DNA of 64,000 bases. Origin: SAR202 cluster bacterium bin90. GTDB taxonomy: Bacteria > Chloroflexota > Dehalococcoidia > Lucifugimonadales > JADFKI01. This document shows, piece by piece, positions 8,643-18,215 of the stretch. Position 1 is the stretch's first letter, and every line of letters starts with the position of its first letter. The stretch is from contig MPND01000005.1 in NCBI GenBank assembly GCA_002238855.1, forward strand, positions 1-64,000, read 5' to 3'. The notes under the pieces are model-generated. The model was not told the origin of the DNA and searched no databases. It worked only from the letters and a program-made list of their open reading frames with translations. The position numbers were made by a program, and so were the translations under genes.

Positions 8643-8930
8643 ATGGCAGCGTATGTAATCGCGGATGTTGAAGTTACGGATGAGGCGAAGTTCGAAGCGT
8701 ACCGGAAGCTGGTTCCGGCAACCGTCGAAGCTTATGGCGGCAAGTACATTGTGCGCGGCGGGGAGTCAATGGTCGCGGAGGGCGAGTGGACGCCGCATCG
8801 CACGGTCATAATCGAGTTCGAGAACTTCGAACAGGCCAAGGCGTGGCATGGCTCCGAAGAGTACGCGGGACCCAAGCAGATGCGAATCGACTCCACGAAC
8901 AGCAGTGTAATTATCGTGGACGGCCTCTAG
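8643..8930 (+). CDS. DUF1330 family protein
   Basis: A 95-residue protein of the dimeric alpha/beta-barrel fold: YVIADVEVTDEAKFEAYRKL at the N-terminus, then GGKYIVRGG and the conserved W-x-P-x-R-x-V-I-I-E-F (residues about 50-60), ending in a beta strand. RBS AAAGGAG is well placed before the ATG. Function of the family is not settled; members resemble small oxygenases or isomerases that act on unstable catabolic intermediates. It is divergent from the glutaryl-CoA dehydrogenase-like gene. Confidence 0.85.
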   Translation: MAAYVIADVEVTDEAKFEAYRKLVPATVEAYGGKYIVRGGESMVAEGEWTPHRTVIIEFENFEQAKAWHGSEEYAGPKQMRIDSTNSSVIIVDGL

Positions 8931-8955
8931 ACATCATCAGGATTCCATCAGGAAT

Positions 8956-10309
8956 TCATTCGCTCAGAGAATTCGCAACCTCACGCGCTTGTACCGCGCC
9001 GCGCTCGGCAAAGAGTCTGCACGCGCCCGTGTACGCCGTGGGATCGAGAAGCGCCTGAATCTGCTCGGGGGTCATCCGGGCGCTGACATCGGGCTCTTCT
9101 GCCAGGCAATCGGCAAATGACTTGCCCTCGATGAAGGACGCCTGCGCCGCTTCGTACACCGCGTCGTGTGCCTGTTGCCTGCCTATCTGCCTACCGAGTT
9201 CCAGCATTATGGCTTCAGACATTATGAGGCCGCCGCTCAGATCGAGATTTTCACGCATCCTCTCTGGGAAGACGCGGATGCCCGCGAACAGGTTGACCAT
9301 GCGCTGCAGTATGTCCCCGGTGAGGATGCAGGCTTCGTTGAGTGCCTTGTCCATCATCACGCTGGTTGTACGGTCCGCCTCATGCTCGGTCTGCATAGCT
9401 TCAAGCGCGAGTGGGACCAGGGCACGCACCTGGGCCGCTCCGGCGACAATGTCCTGAGCAAGCTTCGGATTGCGCTTCTGGGGCATGGTGCTGCTGCCGA
9501 CCGTGCCTTCCGGGACGGGTTCTTCAACCTCACCGAACTCCTGCTTCATCTGAGTATAGACTTCCCTGCCAATCTTGCTGCAGGTGGCGGAGAGAAGTGC
9601 GAGGATGGTGATGTATTCGACGAGGTGGTCGCCAATGGTGCGGCTGGGATTCGACATCGAACCCATCCCTAGTCGCTCGGCAATACCGTCCTGAATGTCC
9701 AGTCCAATTTCGCCGAGCGATCCGAGAGTGCCCGCGCCGCCGCCAAGCATAGCGACGAACACACGGCTTTCGCAGCCGCGCATTCGCTCAACATGGCGGC
9801 AGAGTTCATCTATCCAAACGGAGACTTTGTAGCCGTAAGTGGCGGGTACGGCGTGCTGCCCATGCGTGCGGCCGGGCAGAGCGGCATCCTTGGTGGTTTC
9901 GGCGAGGTCGGCAAGCAGTGTGCAATTCTGCTACCTGGCTCAGGAACACGCCGTGAGCGCTTCGTAGGTTGAGGAGCTTGCCGGTCTGGGTGATGTTCTG
10001 CGTAGTTGCGCCCCAGTGGATGTAGCCTCCCGTATCACCGTCGCAGATGCGGTCGAGTTCCCAGACCATCGGAACGAGGGGATGCCCGGTTCGCGCCAGA
10101 CCTTCACGGATGTTGTCCATGTCCAGGTATTCGTAGCGCGCCTTGCGCTCGATCTCCTCGGCAGCGTATCCGGGTATGACCCCAAGTTCTGCCTGTGCTT
10201 GGGCCAGCGCGACTTCCACATCGAGCCACGCCTGAATGCGGGATGCTTCGCCGAAGATGTCGCGGATGCCGGGGTCGCCGACGCGGAATGAGGTGGGTTC
10301 GTTTTGCAT
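8956..10309 (-). pseudogene. Adenylosuccinate lyase / carboxymuconate cycloisomerase family, single frameshift
   Basis: Two consecutive minus-strand frames together give a full-length (about 451-residue) lyase. The first starts at the ATG at 10309 (GAGGA upstream) and runs through GEASRIQAWLDVEVALAQAQ and GGYIHWGATTQNITQTG to VFLSQVAELHTA. The second continues as TLLADLAETTKDAALPGRTHG and carries the superfamily signature GSSTMPQKRNP. The shift is at about 9917-9930 (one extra base or two missing). The second part could begin translation at an internal start (9783), but would lack the substrate-binding N-terminus. It may be a real inactivating mutation or an assembly error. Members cleave adenylosuccinate, argininosuccinate-like or carboxymuconate substrates. 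This subtype resembles catabolic 3-carboxymuconate cycloisomerases rather than housekeeping PurB. Confidence 0.75.
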
Positions 10310-10602
10310 TGATGTTCCTCCGAATTTTCTGGGACAAGATGTCAGGGCAAAGTGAAATGGACGAGGGACTGCGTAATCCAAGATATGCTACCACACCGCT
10401 CAGACAATGCTGACACAAAGCAATTGTCTTGCAATTTCCTCTGGTATGTATCAGCATTAACCAGACAAAATACTTCATGGATATTATGCAGAGCCTGTAT
10501 ATGACATCAAGTCTCAATAAAGACTACCCGATGAGAAAAGTCCAGCGAGCTGCACATTTGCCATGATCGCTATCTACTGGGTTAAATCGCTACTAAGAAT
10601 GA

Positions 10603-13230
10603 ATGGAGAAAGCTGAATTGCGCAGTGTGATGAGTATCAGAAATTGGAAATCAGCATTATTTGTGGTTGCGTCAGCTACCGTGGTGACAGTACTGATGCT
10701 TCTGATGCTGACAGGCGGCGATCCGGCGAGGGTACAGGCGCAGACACCCGATGACGAAACGCCGAAATACGCGAATATGGACGCGATGCTCAATGAAATA
10801 GTCGAGCAGCATGAGATGGGCGCGTTTACAGCGAGCGCCGCGGGGGCCAGCGGCTCTACGAGTAGCGGCGGCTCAATCGGCGTAATCTTCCTGACCGAGT
10901 CGGACGAAACCGAAGGGGTAAGAGAGTTTCTGGCGGAGAATGGCGCGTCGCCCGGCCCCGCGTTCGATGGTTTTGTCGGGGCTGATGTTCCTGTGAGCCT
11001 GCTGGCGAGCGCATCAGAGCAGGATGGCGTCGAGTGGATGCAGGCAGACATTCCGCCACGTGTCGCGCAAACGGAGGGACCGCCCACAGCTGCGGAAGAC
11101 CATGGCGCAGACGTGTGGCATGCTGCTGGTCTGAGAGGCGAAGGTGTCAAGATTGGCGTGATTTCTCACGGCTTCGAGGGCTTTCAAAGTTCTATTGAAG
11201 CGGAGAAACTGCCTGCTTCGGTGGAGGCGAGGTGCTATTCCAGATACGGGCTGTATTCCACGGACATCTCGAATTGCGTTGGACGCTACTCCGCCGACGA
11301 TGTGGGTCCAGGGACGGTGATAACGGAAGCAGTGTATAGCATCGCTCCCGACGCCACCTACTACATCGCTAGTGTCCACAGCTCAATAGATTTATTTGCA
11401 GCCACCAGGTGGATGGTTGAGAACGAGGTGGATGTCATAGAAAGTTCTGTGTTGTGGTCATGGTCAGGGCCAGGTGATGGTACATCTCCCCTGCCATTGA
11501 GTGCTCTCAACACCGTTGACGACGCAATTGCAGGCGGCGCTGTATGGGTTTCGCCGGCGGGCAACGACGGAAAAGCAACTTGGTTCGGCGCCGGAAGCTT
11601 TACTGAAGGCGCTGATGGCAGGAAATTTCACTACTTCGATGCTGAAGACGAATGCAATGGTGTTGAAATTGAGAGTGGCACGTTCTACTACGCATTGCTC
11701 AGGTGGGAAGGCGAATGGGGCGAAGATGCAGACGACACGAACCTGAATATGTACCTGGTGGACGAAGAAACGTCAACTACTATCCGAAGGAGCTTTCACA
11801 GATACTGGGACCGCAACAACAGGTTGCCATTAGAATACCTTTATTTCTACAACTACGGTAGCGAGGACGGGATATATTGCCTAAGGGTGGAGCTCAATGA
11901 GGGCGACGCCCCCGACTGGATTCAGTTGCAGTCATTCTATGGCGAGGTACTGGAGCACCACACGTTCCATGGCAGCATCGCCAGCCCGTCGGAGAGTGCC
12001 AATCCGGGACTACTATCCGTTGGCGCGGCTTCCCTGGAAGACCCCAATGTCATCTGGGAACTCAGCAGTCGCGGGCCCGCTCCCGACGGCAGGCTAAAGC
12101 CCGAACTCGTCGGCGCGCAGCATGAAAGTGAAGCAGCGCTGCATGGGCTAGAGGCTGAAGAGGGAGATGATGAGTATGTGCCCGGGACGAGCCACGAGGC
12201 GGCAGATGTGGCAGGCCTTGCGGCCCTGGTGAAGCAGCGTTTCCCGGAATATGGCCCTGAAGAGATTGCAGAGTATCTGAAGTCTAACGCACAGGACCGC
12301 GGTGAGCCTGGACCGGACAACACATGGGGTTACGGATATGCATACTTGCCGGCCTCGGATGTGGAACACTGCATAGCGAGTATTGAAGAGGAGGATCAGG
12401 CCATCGAAGGAACCTGGGACGAGTACTGCTTGTCCGAGAACAGACCGAACGATGGCATTGGACCGGGTTCCGGGGACTACTACGCACGCTTCTACACAGT
12501 CACACTAGGAGCCAACAAGAAAATAGAGGTTAGCCTGTCGTCAGAAGAGGACACATACCTGTACCTGATGAGAGGCGCAGGTAAGGACGGCACCATCGAA
12601 ACGCTGAATGATGACATCGCACCGCGTGTCAATCTAAACTCGCGCATCGAGTTCGAGAACAGCGAAGCCGGCGAATTCACAATCGAGGCGACAACGTACG
12701 GCAGAGAAACCAGTGGGGAATTCACATTAGCTATTGAAATTACGAATATCGGTGGAGAACCTGAGCCAGAACCGCAGCCCACCCCGTCGGCGAGCGGCCC
12801 GTTCATCGATTTCAGTCGCGGCACGGACCATGTCTGCGCACTGAGCACCAGTGGAGTCATATACTGCTGGGGCGACGACTACGATCAGGCAGACACCCCG
12901 TCAGGGCAGTTCAGCGCTCTCAGTAGCGGCGAGGGCGGCAGTTGCGCGCTGCGTGACGACGGCGCGGCGTTGTGCTGGGGCAGTTTCGATGTCAGTCCTT
13001 CTTCTGACCACTCGGCATCGGGCCCGTTCACCGACATCAGCCGCGGCAGCGACCACGCTTGCGCGCTTGATTCGGACGGCGCTATCACCTGCTGGGGCGA
13101 TAACGACCACGGACAGGCATCACCGCCACCGGGCGAGTTCAGCGCCATCGGCAGCCACGAAGGCGGTAGCTGCGCGTTGCGAAACGACGACGCGCTGGTC
13201 TGTTGGGGCGGCGTAGAGGTCAGTCCGTAG
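10603..13230 (+). CDS. Secreted subtilase-fold pseudoprotease with PPC and RCC1-like repeats
   Basis: 875 residues. An N-terminal hydrophobic segment (about 17-37) is a signal or anchor; Met10 (10630) is an alternative start. The subtilisin-like fold spans about 165-585, but the strand that should carry the catalytic Asp reads GVISHGFEGF (Ser188). The position expected to carry the catalytic His (H-G-T in relatives) reads G-P-G-T (Pro236). The oxyanion Asn (SPAGND, 321) and the nucleophile motif G-T-S (Ser530) remain. About 610-705 resembles a bacterial pre-peptidase C-terminal domain. After a Pro-rich linker, four RCC1-like blades occur as two cassettes (HVCALSTSGVIYCWGD and GSCALRDDGAALCWG, then again). 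A binding role at the cell surface is more likely than proteolysis. A strong terminator follows. Confidence 0.75.
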   Translation: MEKAELRSVMSIRNWKSALFVVASATVVTVLMLLMLTGGDPARVQAQTPDDETPKYANMDAMLNEIVEQHEMGAFTASAAGASGSTSSGGSIGVIFLTESDETEGVREFLAENGASPGPAFDGFVGADVPVSLLASASEQDGVEWMQADIPPRVAQTEGPPTAAEDHGADVWHAAGLRGEGVKIGVISHGFEGFQSSIEAEKLPASVEARCYSRYGLYSTDISNCVGRYSADDVGPGTVITEAVYSIAPDATYYIASVHSSIDLFAATRWMVENEVDVIESSVLWSWSGPGDGTSPLPLSALNTVDDAIAGGAVWVSPAGNDGKATWFGAGSFTEGADGRKFHYFDAEDECNGVEIESGTFYYALLRWEGEWGEDADDTNLNMYLVDEETSTTIRRSFHRYWDRNNRLPLEYLYFYNYGSEDGIYCLRVELNEGDAPDWIQLQSFYGEVLEHHTFHGSIASPSESANPGLLSVGAASLEDPNVIWELSSRGPAPDGRLKPELVGAQHESEAALHGLEAEEGDDEYVPGTSHEAADVAGLAALVKQRFPEYGPEEIAEYLKSNAQDRGEPGPDNTWGYGYAYLPASDVEHCIASIEEEDQAIEGTWDEYCLSENRPNDGIGPGSGDYYARFYTVTLGANKKIEVSLSSEEDTYLYLMRGAGKDGTIETLNDDIAPRVNLNSRIEFENSEAGEFTIEATTYGRETSGEFTLAIEITNIGGEPEPEPQPTPSASGPFIDFSRGTDHVCALSTSGVIYCWGDDYDQADTPSGQFSALSSGEGGSCALRDDGAALCWGSFDVSPSSDHSASGPFTDISRGSDHACALDSDGAITCWGDNDHGQASPPPGEFSAIGSHEGGSCALRNDDALVCWGGVEVSP

Positions 13231-13258
13231 CGGAACTGAAGGCGACGATTACAGCAAG

Positions 13259-13288
13259 CGGGCGCTGGGTGAATTCACCCAGCGCCCG
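13259..13288. terminator. Bidirectional terminator, perfect 30-bp palindrome
   Basis: CGGGCGCTGGGTGAA is followed immediately by its exact reverse complement, then TTTCT. It separates the convergent subtilase-like and LmbE genes and can serve both. Confidence 0.85.
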
Positions 13289-13327
13289 TTTCTCATGTCG
13301 GTTACTTATAAATAAAGCGAATGCGTA

Positions 13328-14059
13328 TTAGCGGCGGAACTCGATGCGCTTGAACGCCTCAGCGTGCTGAATGCCCCTGCCCTTGGCGCGCTCGCGCTTC
13401 CACTCGCCCATGCGCTCGCGAGCCCAAGCTTCGTCGCGACCGTTCATCTGGGACTTGTGCTCCATCAGCGCCTTGACGGAAGTGTCCATGTGATTCGTCA
13501 CGTCAACATAGTGGTCGGGCTCAGGGTGGCCCATAATCCAGACTTCCGCGACTTTGTGCGGCTCGAAGCCCGCCTCCAATAGGTCGGGGAATGTCATGTG
13601 ATCGCGGGCGGTTGGGAATACTGCCTGTAGCGCCGCTTCGCCCGCTGCCATGTGGTCGGGATGGCCGATGCCCCAGCCGCCATTCAGTGAGCGCATCGGG
13701 TACATCGTGATCAGCACATCCGGCTTGTACCGCCGTATCTCGCGCGCGATGTCCTTGCGAAGTTCGAGCGTGGGCTGAAGCATGCTGTCTTCATAGTCCA
13801 GAAAGACCACATCCCTGAGTCCGAGCACTTTGCCCGCGTTTATCTGCTCCTCGCGGCGTATTGCAGATAGTTCAGCTTGCGTAATCTCGCGGTCGCTGCT
13901 GCCCTTGCTGCCGTCCGTACACATCACATAGACCATCTCCCAGCCCTCCGCGCACAGCTTCGCCACCGTGCCTGAGCAGCCAAATTCGGCATCGTCCGCG
14001 TGTGCCACGACCACCATTCCGCGCGAAAATTTTTCGTCCTGATTGTCTTCTGTTGTCAT
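13328..14059 (-). CDS. LmbE/PIG-L family deacetylase
   Basis: Zn-dependent N-deacetylase fold, 243 residues. The hallmark VVAHADDAEFGCSG (16-29) has the A-H-x-D-D metal and catalytic residues. A second metal-binding motif GHPDHMAAG lies near residue 128. Family members remove acetyl groups from GlcNAc-linked molecules (mycothiol or bacillithiol precursors, lipid-linked sugars) or from other amides. No thiol-biosynthesis partner is next to it, so the substrate is open. Starts at ATG with GGAAGAG upstream. Convergent with the preceding gene. Confidence 0.85.
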   Translation of the reverse strand: MTTEDNQDEKFSRGMVVVAHADDAEFGCSGTVAKLCAEGWEMVYVMCTDGSKGSSDREITQAELSAIRREEQINAGKVLGLRDVVFLDYEDSMLQPTLELRKDIAREIRRYKPDVLITMYPMRSLNGGWGIGHPDHMAAGEAALQAVFPTARDHMTFPDLLEAGFEPHKVAEVWIMGHPEPDHYVDVTNHMDTSVKALMEHKSQMNGRDEAWARERMGEWKRERAKGRGIQHAEAFKRIEFRR

Positions 14060-14357
14060 GCTCTTCCACTTGCTCCAGAGTTCTTGTTGTATTCGTCCAT
14101 CATTTGAGTTTATCCAACAGAGCGCACCTTAGTCCAGTGAAATAGACTTGGGCAACATGAGAAAGCAGCAGACAGGTTCATTCTGGCGACTCCCCTGCTG
14201 CACCCTCCCTCCGGAGAGCGCGTACCCTGTTGGCCTCTCGTGTTACAAGACGACCTGCGGGTCTGCGCGATCTTCTGACCGTACCCAATTGGCACTCTTG
14301 ACACTTGAAGCGGCGTTGGGTCATATTTGTGCTGCTTAAATTGAGCATGGTGCAGGC

Positions 14358-14993
14358 ATGGGTCTGAATTTCACTCACATCGTTCTGGGCGTGCTGGTGG
14401 TACTTGCAATTGCAGGTGGAGTTGTGTTGACTGTATGGTCCAGCACTTCGGCAGGCGACATTCGTGTGGTAGAAGTTGCGCCAACTGCCTCACCGGCGCC
14501 TACGAGCACTCCAACGCCGTCTGACGCGCAGGTGGGAGTATACTTGAGCGGCGCGGTGATGAATCCGGGCGTGTATATAATGAACCCGGGCAGCCGCCTA
14601 GCGAACGTGCTGCTGCTCGCAGGTGGAGCGACCGCTGAGGCTGAATTGACAGCCGTGAACCTTGCGGCAGTCGTCCAGGACGAAGACCACTGGCACATCC
14701 CGAAAGTGGGAGAGGTTGCGCCACCCAAGCAGGGGCAGGCTGTCTCAGCGTCCGGCGCCGGTCAAAAGAGTTCGGCACTGGCAAATGGGCGCGGAAGTGG
14801 TAAGGTCGATCTGAACAGCGCAGATGTGGAACTGCTGAAAACCTTGCCGGGTATCGGGGACGTAAGGGCGGGCGCAATCGTGAGTTACCGCGAGGCGAAC
14901 GGCGATTTCGCCAGCTTGGATGAGTTGCTCGATGTGGATGGCATAGGCATCGGGACCGTTGAAAATATACGCGACCTGGTGACAGTGGAGTGA
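14358..14993 (+). CDS. comEA: ComEA-like helix-hairpin-helix protein with SLBB domain
   Basis: 211 residues: N-terminal transmembrane anchor (about 8-28), Pro/Thr-rich spacer, a SLBB-type domain (VYLSGAVMNPGVYIMNPGSR, then LLLAGGATAEAEL) and a C-terminal helix-hairpin-helix pair (KVDLNSADVELLKTLPGIGD, then LLDVDGIG). This is the standard architecture of ComEA, the surface DNA receptor for natural transformation. No comEC or comEB is visible nearby, so competence is not shown. The 298 bases upstream hold no gene and no riboswitch that I could recognise. The start lacks a strong ribosome site. Confidence 0.8.
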   Translation: MGLNFTHIVLGVLVVLAIAGGVVLTVWSSTSAGDIRVVEVAPTASPAPTSTPTPSDAQVGVYLSGAVMNPGVYIMNPGSRLANVLLLAGGATAEAELTAVNLAAVVQDEDHWHIPKVGEVAPPKQGQAVSASGAGQKSSALANGRGSGKVDLNSADVELLKTLPGIGDVRAGAIVSYREANGDFASLDELLDVDGIGIGTVENIRDLVTVE

Positions 14994-15118
14994 TCAACGG
15001 CCAACTTGACATCGGTGGATGGGACGGCAAGAATTCTCCGTGTGTTGGCCATTCCACACTTGCACAGTTTCCTGAAGGGTTCCCGGAGATTACACATTCC
15101 CTAGGAGATAGGAATTAG

Positions 15119-16258
15119 ATGCTACCGCCGCTTATAACCCAGTCGGAATGGGGAGGGCCACTAAGCGCCGCGATTGTGTTTGCGATTTTCCTGATCGCGT
15201 CCGGCGCCGTGAATGTAATCCTGCGCGTGATCATCAGGCGCTGGGCAAACAGAACGCCGGGTACGCTGGACGAGGAGATGCTGGGCGTTGTGCGGGGACC
15301 TTTGGTGCTGTTCATCGCGCTAACCGGGCTGTTCATCGCGCTGCTGATTCTTACTAATCTCGATAGCCCGCGCTTTGCGCTGATAACGGGGTATGACGAC
15401 CTGGTCCGAAGAGCGTGGCTGGTGGTGGTCATCGCAGAGGTAGCGTACCTCATCTACCACCTGCTGGACGCGGCTCTGACCTGGTACATCCAGAAGGTGG
15501 CGGTGACGACGGAGACGGAGCTGGATGACAGGCTGCTGCCGCCGCTAAAGCGCATCATGCCGCTCGCGGTGTACTCGCTGGGCTTTCTGATGGCGCTGTC
15601 GGTGCTGAACATCCCGATAAGCCCGATACTCGCGGGACTGGGCATTGGAGGTCTAGCAGTGGCGCTCGCGGTGCAGCCGACGCTAGCCAATTTCTTTGCC
15701 GGCACCTATGTAGTGACGGAAGGCGAACTGAATATCGGGGACTACATAGAGCTGCAGGGCGGGCCGTCGGGGTATGTGGTGGAGGTGGGATGGCGCAGCA
15801 CGAAGATCAGGTCGATGCACAACAACCTGGTGATAATCCCGAACTCGCAGATGGCGAACAGCATCGTTACCAATTACTACAGCCCTGAGCCAGCGATGAA
15901 TGTGCTCGTGTACTGCGGGGTGAGCTACGACTCGGACCTTGAAGTTGTGGAGAACGTGGTGCGCGAGGCGTCGCAGAAGCTAGTTACCGAATCTGAGCAC
16001 GCGGTGGATGGCGAGCCGTGGTTCGGCTTCGAGGAGTTTGGGGACTCCAACATCAGTTTCTGGGTGTTCGTGCAGGCAACCGACAGGCTGGGCAGCTTTT
16101 ACCTGACGAGCGACCTGGTAAAGGTGATTCACTCGCGGCTGACTGCCGAGGGGATCGAGATCAACTACCCGGTGCGGAAGCTGGTGTTCCCGTCAGAAAA
16201 CGGGACCGGGCCGGAGGTGCCGCCGATTCCGCCTGTTGCGCCGCCGCCTGCGAGGTAG
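15119..16258 (+). CDS. MscS-family mechanosensitive ion channel
   Basis: 379 residues with four predicted membrane helices (about 14-35, 63-85, 96-118, 140-170). The pore helix and beta domain of MscS follow: GLGIGGLAVALAVQPTLANF, then EGELNIGDYIEL and the RSTKIRSMHNNLVIIPNS block. A C-terminal alpha/beta domain ends in a Pro-rich tail. The family releases solutes on hypo-osmotic shock. RBS AGGAG lies 11 bases upstream. It is convergent with the six-repeat membrane protein (22-base gap). Confidence 0.9.
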   Translation: MLPPLITQSEWGGPLSAAIVFAIFLIASGAVNVILRVIIRRWANRTPGTLDEEMLGVVRGPLVLFIALTGLFIALLILTNLDSPRFALITGYDDLVRRAWLVVVIAEVAYLIYHLLDAALTWYIQKVAVTTETELDDRLLPPLKRIMPLAVYSLGFLMALSVLNIPISPILAGLGIGGLAVALAVQPTLANFFAGTYVVTEGELNIGDYIELQGGPSGYVVEVGWRSTKIRSMHNNLVIIPNSQMANSIVTNYYSPEPAMNVLVYCGVSYDSDLEVVENVVREASQKLVTESEHAVDGEPWFGFEEFGDSNISFWVFVQATDRLGSFYLTSDLVKVIHSRLTAEGIEINYPVRKLVFPSENGTGPEVPPIPPVAPPPAR

Positions 16259-16280
16259 AAGTTGCTCGGATATCGGAGCG

Positions 16281-18128
16281 CTAGTCGTGGGACAGTACCC
16301 GAATGCGTCCACCGTCCGGAATAAGCAGGATGTAGCCGCCGGGCGCGTCCGAGATAGTCTGCAAGAGTTCGGCTGCTTCTTCGTCGGAAAGTGTGGACGT
16401 GGCGGCGTCCGCGTCTGCCCATTGGAGCACGCTTACTTCGTAGCCGAGCGCAGCCTGAAGCTGGGCTGCGAGCGCGCCGCCGTCGGAGGCGAGCAGCGTT
16501 ACGGGCTTGCGGCCAGCCTGTGGTTCAGCAGGGGTAGCGACGGGCTCCGGCTCTAATTCAGGCATGGCGTCCTGGTCCTGACGATAGACTCCCCAGTAGT
16601 ACGGCAGGAATGTCGCGGCCGCGGCGATTATGGCAACCGGCTCCGACAAGTCGTTTAGCGTGTCGAGGGAGAGGGAGGCGTCGAGCAGGTCGCGCAGGAA
16701 GAAGAACAGCACGGCGCTGACGCTGCCGAGAAGTGCAATCACGCCAATGCCGAGCGCAGCAAAGAGGAAGATACGTCGCGAGATTGCCTGCCTCTCATCC
16801 GTGCCCAGGTCAATGGTGCGGTGCTGGATGTTCTGCCAATAGTATCCCCAGAGAGGAGCGCCGAGAACCGCAAGCGTAATGATGTTTGCCAGAGGACGCT
16901 TCCACTGATCGCCACCGACTACTACGTCGCCAAAGCTCGCCAGAATTAGCTTGAGTGCCGCGCCGACTAGCATGAATACAGCAACGGCGAGTGCCCCTGT
17001 CCCTATCGCGGTGAGGATGTAGGTGTATGCGCGGCGGGCGGAGAGCGGCGTTCCGGCGGACATGCCGGCTTCGAGGCGAACCTTGTACCAGTGGTATGCC
17101 CAAAGTGCGGCGCCGACAGCGAGCGTGGCGACGGAGCCGGGAAGGAACTCGAAGTGCTGTGCGGTGGTGTCTGCGCTGACGGTGCCGAGAATCCATACCA
17201 GAATCTCGTGGATGATGATGCCGAGTGCGACAAGCGTGACCATCACGCCGCCGAGTATGGCGAAGATGTAGAGATACACCTGACGCAGCACGCTGTTGAA
17301 GTCGCGGCGGGCTACGTGCAGCCATTGAAGCCACCATACCAAAGCGCCAACGATACCGATCGACAGCATCTCGCGCATTGCGTGCCGCCAGAGGCCGGCA
17401 TCGCCGCTCAGCACCGGCGTTGATGCCAGGGCGTTGTAGCCCTCAAGCAGAACAAAGTAGATGACGCGACCCGCCCCGAACGAGAGCATCACGAGGCCGA
17501 CAAGTGACGCGATGTAGATATACAGACGGGAAATTGCCCTTGTTTCGAGAGTTGACTGACCTTCATGCTGCTCAAGTCGCCAGTGGAACGCATAGACCGC
17601 CCCCCAGATAACCAGAGCGGCGGGGTTGTACCCGCTGAAGTCTTCAGTCTGGAATATCCAGTTCAGCAGGTCAACGGCGGTGTAGATTAGGATGCTGCCC
17701 GCGACCGCATGCGTGATGTAGATGTATATCTTGCGTAGTATGGAGCGTGTTTCCACAGGCTGTTCGGCAACGACTCGCTGTATGTAGCGCCAGTGGAAGA
17801 ACCAGAGTGGCGCGCCGACTATCAGGAGCGATACGCCAGCAGCGAGCCTGGTGGTGGAGTCAGAAATTACGGCGCCGCCAGCGATGCTGTCCAAGATGAA
17901 CTGGATGAGGAGCACGATACCGGTCGCCGACATCATCAGGGAGACGAATGCGACGAAGTAGAAGTAGAGACGGCGCACGGTGCCGATGCCCGTGTCCGGC
18001 TCGTTCTCTTGTGAGTTCGTTGACGCGCGGCGTCTCCAGACGATGATGCCGTAAACAATCAGGCCTATGATCGCGATAGGTATCAGAGAGCCGAGGATGC
18101 CGAGTACGAATAAAAGGGCGTCTGGCAT
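16281..18128 (-). CDS. Membrane protein with six DUF5671-type repeats
   Basis: The ATG at 18128 is preferred (a GAAAGG upstream; the membrane helix begins directly). The 615-residue protein consists of an anchor helix followed by six repeats of roughly 75-90 residues. Each opens with R-[RKQS]-[LIVA]-[YF]-x-[YF], has two or three hydrophobic helices and closes with a W/Y-x-x-H/Y-W motif (FFHWRY, AFHWRL, WLQWLH, AYHWYK, GYYWQN, PYYWGV). The cytoplasmic C-terminal about 75 residues form a small alpha/beta domain of unknown fold. The repeat is typical of DUF5671. Function unknown; the periodic aromatic/His positions could mark cofactor or lipid contacts. The neighbour at 18216-18677 is transcribed in the same direction. 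Confidence 0.75.
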   Translation of the reverse strand: MPDALLFVLGILGSLIPIAIIGLIVYGIIVWRRRASTNSQENEPDTGIGTVRRLYFYFVAFVSLMMSATGIVLLIQFILDSIAGGAVISDSTTRLAAGVSLLIVGAPLWFFHWRYIQRVVAEQPVETRSILRKIYIYITHAVAGSILIYTAVDLLNWIFQTEDFSGYNPAALVIWGAVYAFHWRLEQHEGQSTLETRAISRLYIYIASLVGLVMLSFGAGRVIYFVLLEGYNALASTPVLSGDAGLWRHAMREMLSIGIVGALVWWLQWLHVARRDFNSVLRQVYLYIFAILGGVMVTLVALGIIIHEILVWILGTVSADTTAQHFEFLPGSVATLAVGAALWAYHWYKVRLEAGMSAGTPLSARRAYTYILTAIGTGALAVAVFMLVGAALKLILASFGDVVVGGDQWKRPLANIITLAVLGAPLWGYYWQNIQHRTIDLGTDERQAISRRIFLFAALGIGVIALLGSVSAVLFFFLRDLLDASLSLDTLNDLSEPVAIIAAAATFLPYYWGVYRQDQDAMPELEPEPVATPAEPQAGRKPVTLLASDGGALAAQLQAALGYEVSVLQWADADAATSTLSDEEAAELLQTISDAPGGYILLIPDGGRIRVLSHD

Positions 18129-18215
18129 ATTTGTGAGCCTTTCATCAGGGGCTAGCAACGGGATATACGGATGGGCAGGATGGAATAGAAGGTGAACTCT
18201 CGACCTGAGCCAGAC

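Noticed and set aside
9166-9672. A 168-codon plus-strand frame opposite the lyase
   Set aside because: Antisense of a conserved lyase coding region including its signature motif.
14060-14357. Possible riboswitch or T-box in the leader between the LmbE and ComEA genes
   Set aside because: Some GC-rich stems can be drawn but no conserved box of any riboswitch class I know is present.
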